Source of the DNA: an uncultured Bacilli bacterium
Lineage (GTDB): Bacteria > Bacillota_I > Bacilli_A > RF39 > UBA660
Assembly (NCBI GenBank): GCA_947598425.1
Contig: CANQFH010000050.1
Coordinates: 1-7,950 of the forward strand
Direction: 5' to 3'
Length of the DNA: 7,950 nucleotides
Made by a program: the position numbers and the translations under genes. The notes beneath the pieces are model-generated. The model ran no database searches. It saw only the letters and a program-made list of their open reading frames with translations, and was not told the origin of the DNA. Positions 6,188 to 7,950 of this stretch are shown here, piece after piece; the first letter of the stretch is position 1; every line of letters begins with the position of its first letter.

Positions 6188-6192
6188 TCAAT

Positions 6193-7026
6193 TTGGAAGA
6201 GTTGCTAGATGTAAAGCAAAATGTCGATGATACTTTTATTAAAATAGTAAATGAAAAACATGATAAATTACTTATTCTTAAGTATGTATTAGATAAGACT
6301 AATTTTCCTTCATTAAAAGCCGAAGATATAGTGGAATATTTAATACATGAAAAGAAATATGATAAAACAGCAATCTTAAGTGGTATGGCTGATTTTGAGT
6401 TATTTAAATTAAAAGTAGTTGCTAAGATGTTAGATAGCAGTGTAAAGAATAATAATAATGAAGAAATAGCTTTAATGACTAAAAAGAAAAGTATCGATAA
6501 AGAATTATTAGCACTTAAAATAGCTAAAGTATTACATATTACCTTACCTATTAAAATTTTAACTAGAGTTGATGAATTAGAAATAGAAAATAATGATAAT
6601 AAAGTATTAGATTATGATAATACTGTTAATGGAATATACAATATTATAAGTATTGATCCATCTTTATTAGATATATGTTTATATAATACTTATTTTAATA
6701 TCAAAGATATTAAGAGTATGGAAATAATATTTAAAAAATTACAAGGTATGTGTCAAGATATCCCAAGTCTAAGTATGTTTGTTAATACTAATTATTTTTT
6801 AATATATCTAGTTAATAGGGGATTAATAAATGCTACTGATCCTGAGTATTATTCTTTAATAGATGATATACGTGAATATGAAAAAAGTTATTCATATAAA
6901 GATAGTGATGCTAAAAGAAGAATTGAAGAATTATTAAGTAAATATGCTTTAGAAAAAGATAAATTATATGTAAATAATAATAAACTTAATGAAGTAATTC
7001 AAAGTCTTAGTAAAGGTGGTAGATAA
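6193..7026 (+). CDS. Unrecognised helical protein, TTG start
   Basis: 277 residues with no family I recognise. It has no signal peptide or membrane helix, so it should be cytoplasmic. The composition is rich in Lys, Asp, Leu and Ile, in patterns suggesting mostly alpha helices. Weakly resolved hydrophobic helix pairs (for example KLLILKYVLDK near 25-35 and ELLALKIAKVLHI near 104-116) would fit an all-helical scaffold or TPR-like fold, but no repeat register is convincing. A short Asn patch lies near residue 86. TTG 6193 is chosen from the promoter, the GGGTGAT site and the upstream in-frame stop. Its TAA overlaps the next ATG by one base, so it is coupled to the DUF1292-like gene. It is the first gene of an operon whose last member is a lipoprotein; function unknown. 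Confidence 0.75.
   Translation: MEELLDVKQNVDDTFIKIVNEKHDKLLILKYVLDKTNFPSLKAEDIVEYLIHEKKYDKTAILSGMADFELFKLKVVAKMLDSSVKNNNNEEIALMTKKKSIDKELLALKIAKVLHITLPIKILTRVDELEIENNDNKVLDYDNTVNGIYNIISIDPSLLDICLYNTYFNIKDIKSMEIIFKKLQGMCQDIPSLSMFVNTNYFLIYLVNRGLINATDPEYYSLIDDIREYEKSYSYKDSDAKRRIEELLSKYALEKDKLYVNNNKLNEVIQSLSKGGR
7012..7019 (+). promoter_or_regulatory. Ribosome binding site inside the upstream gene
   Basis: AAAGGTGG, 6 nt before ATG 7026, encodes the last residues of the upstream gene. With the TAATG overlap it supports coupled reinitiation at the DUF1292-like gene. Confidence 0.7.
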
Positions 7027-7268
7027 TGGAAATAAATACAATTAAATTAGAAGATAATGAAGAATATTCTATTATTGAGACCATTATATGCAATAATAAT
7101 AAGTATTTAATACTAAATAAGGGTGATGATGATTATTGTGTTAGAAAAGTTATCAATAAAAATAATATGGAATATTTAGTAAGATTAGATGATGAAGATG
7201 AATTTATGGAAGTAATAACAAAGTTTCATGAAAAATATAGAAAAGAGGAAAATATAGATGAAAAATAA
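7026..7268 (+). CDS. DUF1292-like small acidic protein
   Basis: 80 residues, cytoplasmic and acidic. The pattern matches DUF1292 (YrzB-type) proteins as I know them: an ITLxDExGxEY-like start (here IKLEDNEEYSIIETI), a strand containing KYLILNKGDDDYCVRKV, and a closing LDDEDEFMEVITKFHEKY helix. DUF1292 proteins are widespread in Firmicutes and have no established biochemical role; in many genomes they sit beside RuvX/YqgF and MltG, but neither is seen here. The start overlaps the previous stop by one base, and the end overlaps the following lipoprotein gene by 11 bases, so all three genes are translated from one message. The family assignment is by pattern recognition and is less certain than the gene itself. 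Confidence 0.7.
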   Translation: MEINTIKLEDNEEYSIIETIICNNNKYLILNKGDDDYCVRKVINKNNMEYLVRLDDEDEFMEVITKFHEKYRKEENIDEK

Positions 7269-7716
7269 AAGTGTAGCATTAGGATTATTAATTATAGTAG
7301 TAGTAAGTTTACTTACAGGTTGTATGTTTAAAAAGATTTTAAATGCTGAAGATTTTAAAGAACATTTTGGAGCTTTAGGATATACTATTAGTGATAGTGA
7401 AGAATCTGAAGTAGAAGCTGATGCTTATTTAGTAGCTTCTAAAGAAGATGTTTCATATAAAATAGAATATTATTATTTTAAAGAAGAAGTTGATGCTAAG
7501 AAAGCTTATCAACATTATAAAGAAAATATAGTTAAATATATAACTACAGATTCTAATAATCATGAAACTAGTGGAGCTGAATTTACAAAAATGGTTGCAG
7601 TATCTACAGATGAATATATAATAATATCAAGAGTTAAAAATACCTTAATATTTATACCAACAACTAAAGAATATCAAAATGAGATAGATACATTACTTAC
7701 AGATATTGATTATTAA
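7258..7716 (+). CDS. Small lipoprotein of unknown function
   Basis: 152 residues. A type II signal peptide (KNK, hydrophobic core, lipobox LLTGC) puts the lipidated Cys at residue 22, so the mature form is about 131 residues on the outer face of the membrane. The mature part looks alpha/beta: charged, with paired strands (YKIEYYYF, EYIIISRVKNTLIFI) and a helix (DAKKAYQHYKENI). No catalytic motif is visible and I do not recognise the family. AGAGGA lies 8 nt before the ATG, within the DUF1292-like gene, which it overlaps by 11 bases. It closes the operon and is followed by two consecutive terminator hairpins. Confidence 0.85.
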   Translation: MKNKSVALGLLIIVVVSLLTGCMFKKILNAEDFKEHFGALGYTISDSEESEVEADAYLVASKEDVSYKIEYYYFKEEVDAKKAYQHYKENIVKYITTDSNNHETSGAEFTKMVAVSTDEYIIISRVKNTLIFIPTTKEYQNEIDTLLTDIDY

Positions 7717-7718
7717 TT

Positions 7719-7738
7719 AGAAGAGTAATCTTCTTTTT
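7719..7738 (+). terminator. First terminator of the operon
   Basis: AGAAGA (7719-7724), the GNRA-type loop GTAA, and TCTTCT (7729-7734), followed by TTTT. The stem is short and begins 3 nt after the stop codon, so it is probably a leaky terminator on its own. Confidence 0.6.
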
Positions 7739-7740
7739 AT

Positions 7741-7782
7741 TTTACATAAATATATAGCTAAAGCTATATATTTTTTTGTAAA
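7741..7782. terminator. Second, strong terminator hairpin
   Basis: AAATATATAGC (7748-7758) pairs perfectly with GCTATATATTT (7763-7773) around TAAA, within a seven-T run (7771-7777). An outer TTTACA (7741-7746) / TGTAAA (7777-7782) pair extends the palindrome. It insulates the promoter starting 4 nt downstream from the upstream operon. Confidence 0.75.
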
Positions 7783-7785
7783 TTC

Positions 7786-7812
7786 TTGACTCCGGGGGGG
7801 GTATTATATAAT
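7786..7812 (+). promoter_or_regulatory. Promoter with a G8 tract in its spacer (possible phase-variable switch)
   Basis: TTGACT (7786-7791) and a perfect TATAAT (7807-7812) are separated by 15 bp: CC, eight G, then TATTA. The -35 and -10 sequences are good but the spacer is 2 bp under the optimum, so promoter strength should depend on the G count. Transcription would start near 7819. Confidence 0.75.
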
Positions 7813-7839
7813 AAAGATAATATAGATGATAAGGGAGTC
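7788..7839. repeat. GACTCC / GGAGTC inverted repeat spanning promoter and ribosome binding site
   Basis: GACTCC (7788-7793, overlapping the -35) is the exact reverse complement of GGAGTC (7834-7839, the Shine-Dalgarno region). TT before the left arm can pair with AA after a one-base bulge on the right. Only transcripts that begin upstream would contain both arms. Confidence 0.5.
7794..7801 (+). repeat. Homopolymeric G8 tract
   Basis: Eight consecutive G directly after CC form the longest G/C-only run I see in this AT-rich window. It lies within the spacer of a promoter, where slippage changes the spacing of -35 and -10. Confidence 0.9.
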
Positions 7840-7845
7840 TAAGAG

Positions 7846-7950
7846 ATGAATAATAGAATAAGAAAAAAGTACTTAGTATTAATGTTATTGGTAATAAGTA
7901 TAACCATAATAGGAATACCCATAAGTTATGCTAATAAAGAATTAGATGTA
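7846..7950 (+). CDS. Exported or surface protein, N-terminal fragment
   Basis: The first 35 codons of a gene that runs off the window. The start is supported by AAGGGAG (7831-7837) 8 nt before the ATG. The residues form a Sec signal peptide: a basic start (NNRIRKK), a hydrophobic core of about 18 residues, and a PISYA end with probable cleavage after Ala30. There is no lipobox Cys. The gene is therefore expected to encode a secreted, wall-bound or membrane-retained protein; its domains are outside the window and it cannot be named. It follows tandem terminators and has its own promoter with the G8 spacer tract, so its expression may switch between cells. That would fit a surface antigen or adhesin, but this is inference from the promoter alone. 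Confidence 0.7.
   Translation, partial: MNNRIRKKYLVLMLLVISITIIGIPISYANKELDV

Noticed and set aside
1..7950. Mobile-element ends, integrase, transposase, tRNA, CRISPR array or riboswitch
   Set aside because: No terminal repeats, recombinase motifs, clover-leaf, spaced repeats or conserved aptamer core were seen; the VirD4-type ATPase alone does not establish a mobile element.

Overview
The window is a very AT-rich, densely packed, single-strand stretch of a bacterial chromosome. AGG/GGTG-type Shine-Dalgarno sites, sigma-70-like promoters (TTGAYW-17-TATWAT), lipoproteins and signal-anchored cell-wall enzymes, Lys/Asn/Ile-rich proteins and the standard code (TGG for Trp, one TGA stop) point to a low-GC Gram-positive. 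An uncultured gut Bacilli/Erysipelotrichia/RF39-like lineage is my inference; the sequence does not prove the taxon. All supported genes are on the + strand.

Layout. (1) Positions 1-114 are the tail of a short-chain dehydrogenase. (2) Positions 169-5164 look like a cell-envelope/translocation module. It holds a membrane-anchored protein with both a SpoIID-type glycan-cleaving domain and an NlpC/P60 peptidase domain, a translationally coupled lipoprotein with an extra C-terminal membrane anchor, and, from its own strong promoter, a VirD4/TraG-type coupling ATPase with an unusual tail. A terminator overlaps the ATPase stop codon. No relaxase, VirB4, integrase or attachment site is visible. (3) Positions 5219-6101 carry a single-domain rhodanese and a VTT-domain (DedA/TVP38-like) membrane protein. 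A perfect 9-bp inverted repeat straddles the promoter and start codon of the latter. (4) Positions 6193-7716 are a tight three-gene operon: an unrecognised helical protein with a TTG start, a DUF1292-like small protein and a lipoprotein. It has a near-consensus promoter and ends in tandem terminators. (5) Positions 7786-7950 hold a promoter and the first 35 codons of an exported protein.

The most striking signal is in region 5. The -35/-10 spacer contains an uninterrupted run of eight G, next to two C, in a sequence otherwise nearly devoid of G/C runs. The spacer is 15 bp as drawn, and two more Gs would make it the optimal 17 bp. This is the design of a slipped-strand, phase-variable promoter driving a secreted or surface protein. 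The second most interesting item is the pairing of a dual cell-wall hydrolase with an apparently solitary VirD4-type ATPase.

Several starts were moved from the longest open frame because the Shine-Dalgarno site lies inside it (169, 2981 and 5517).
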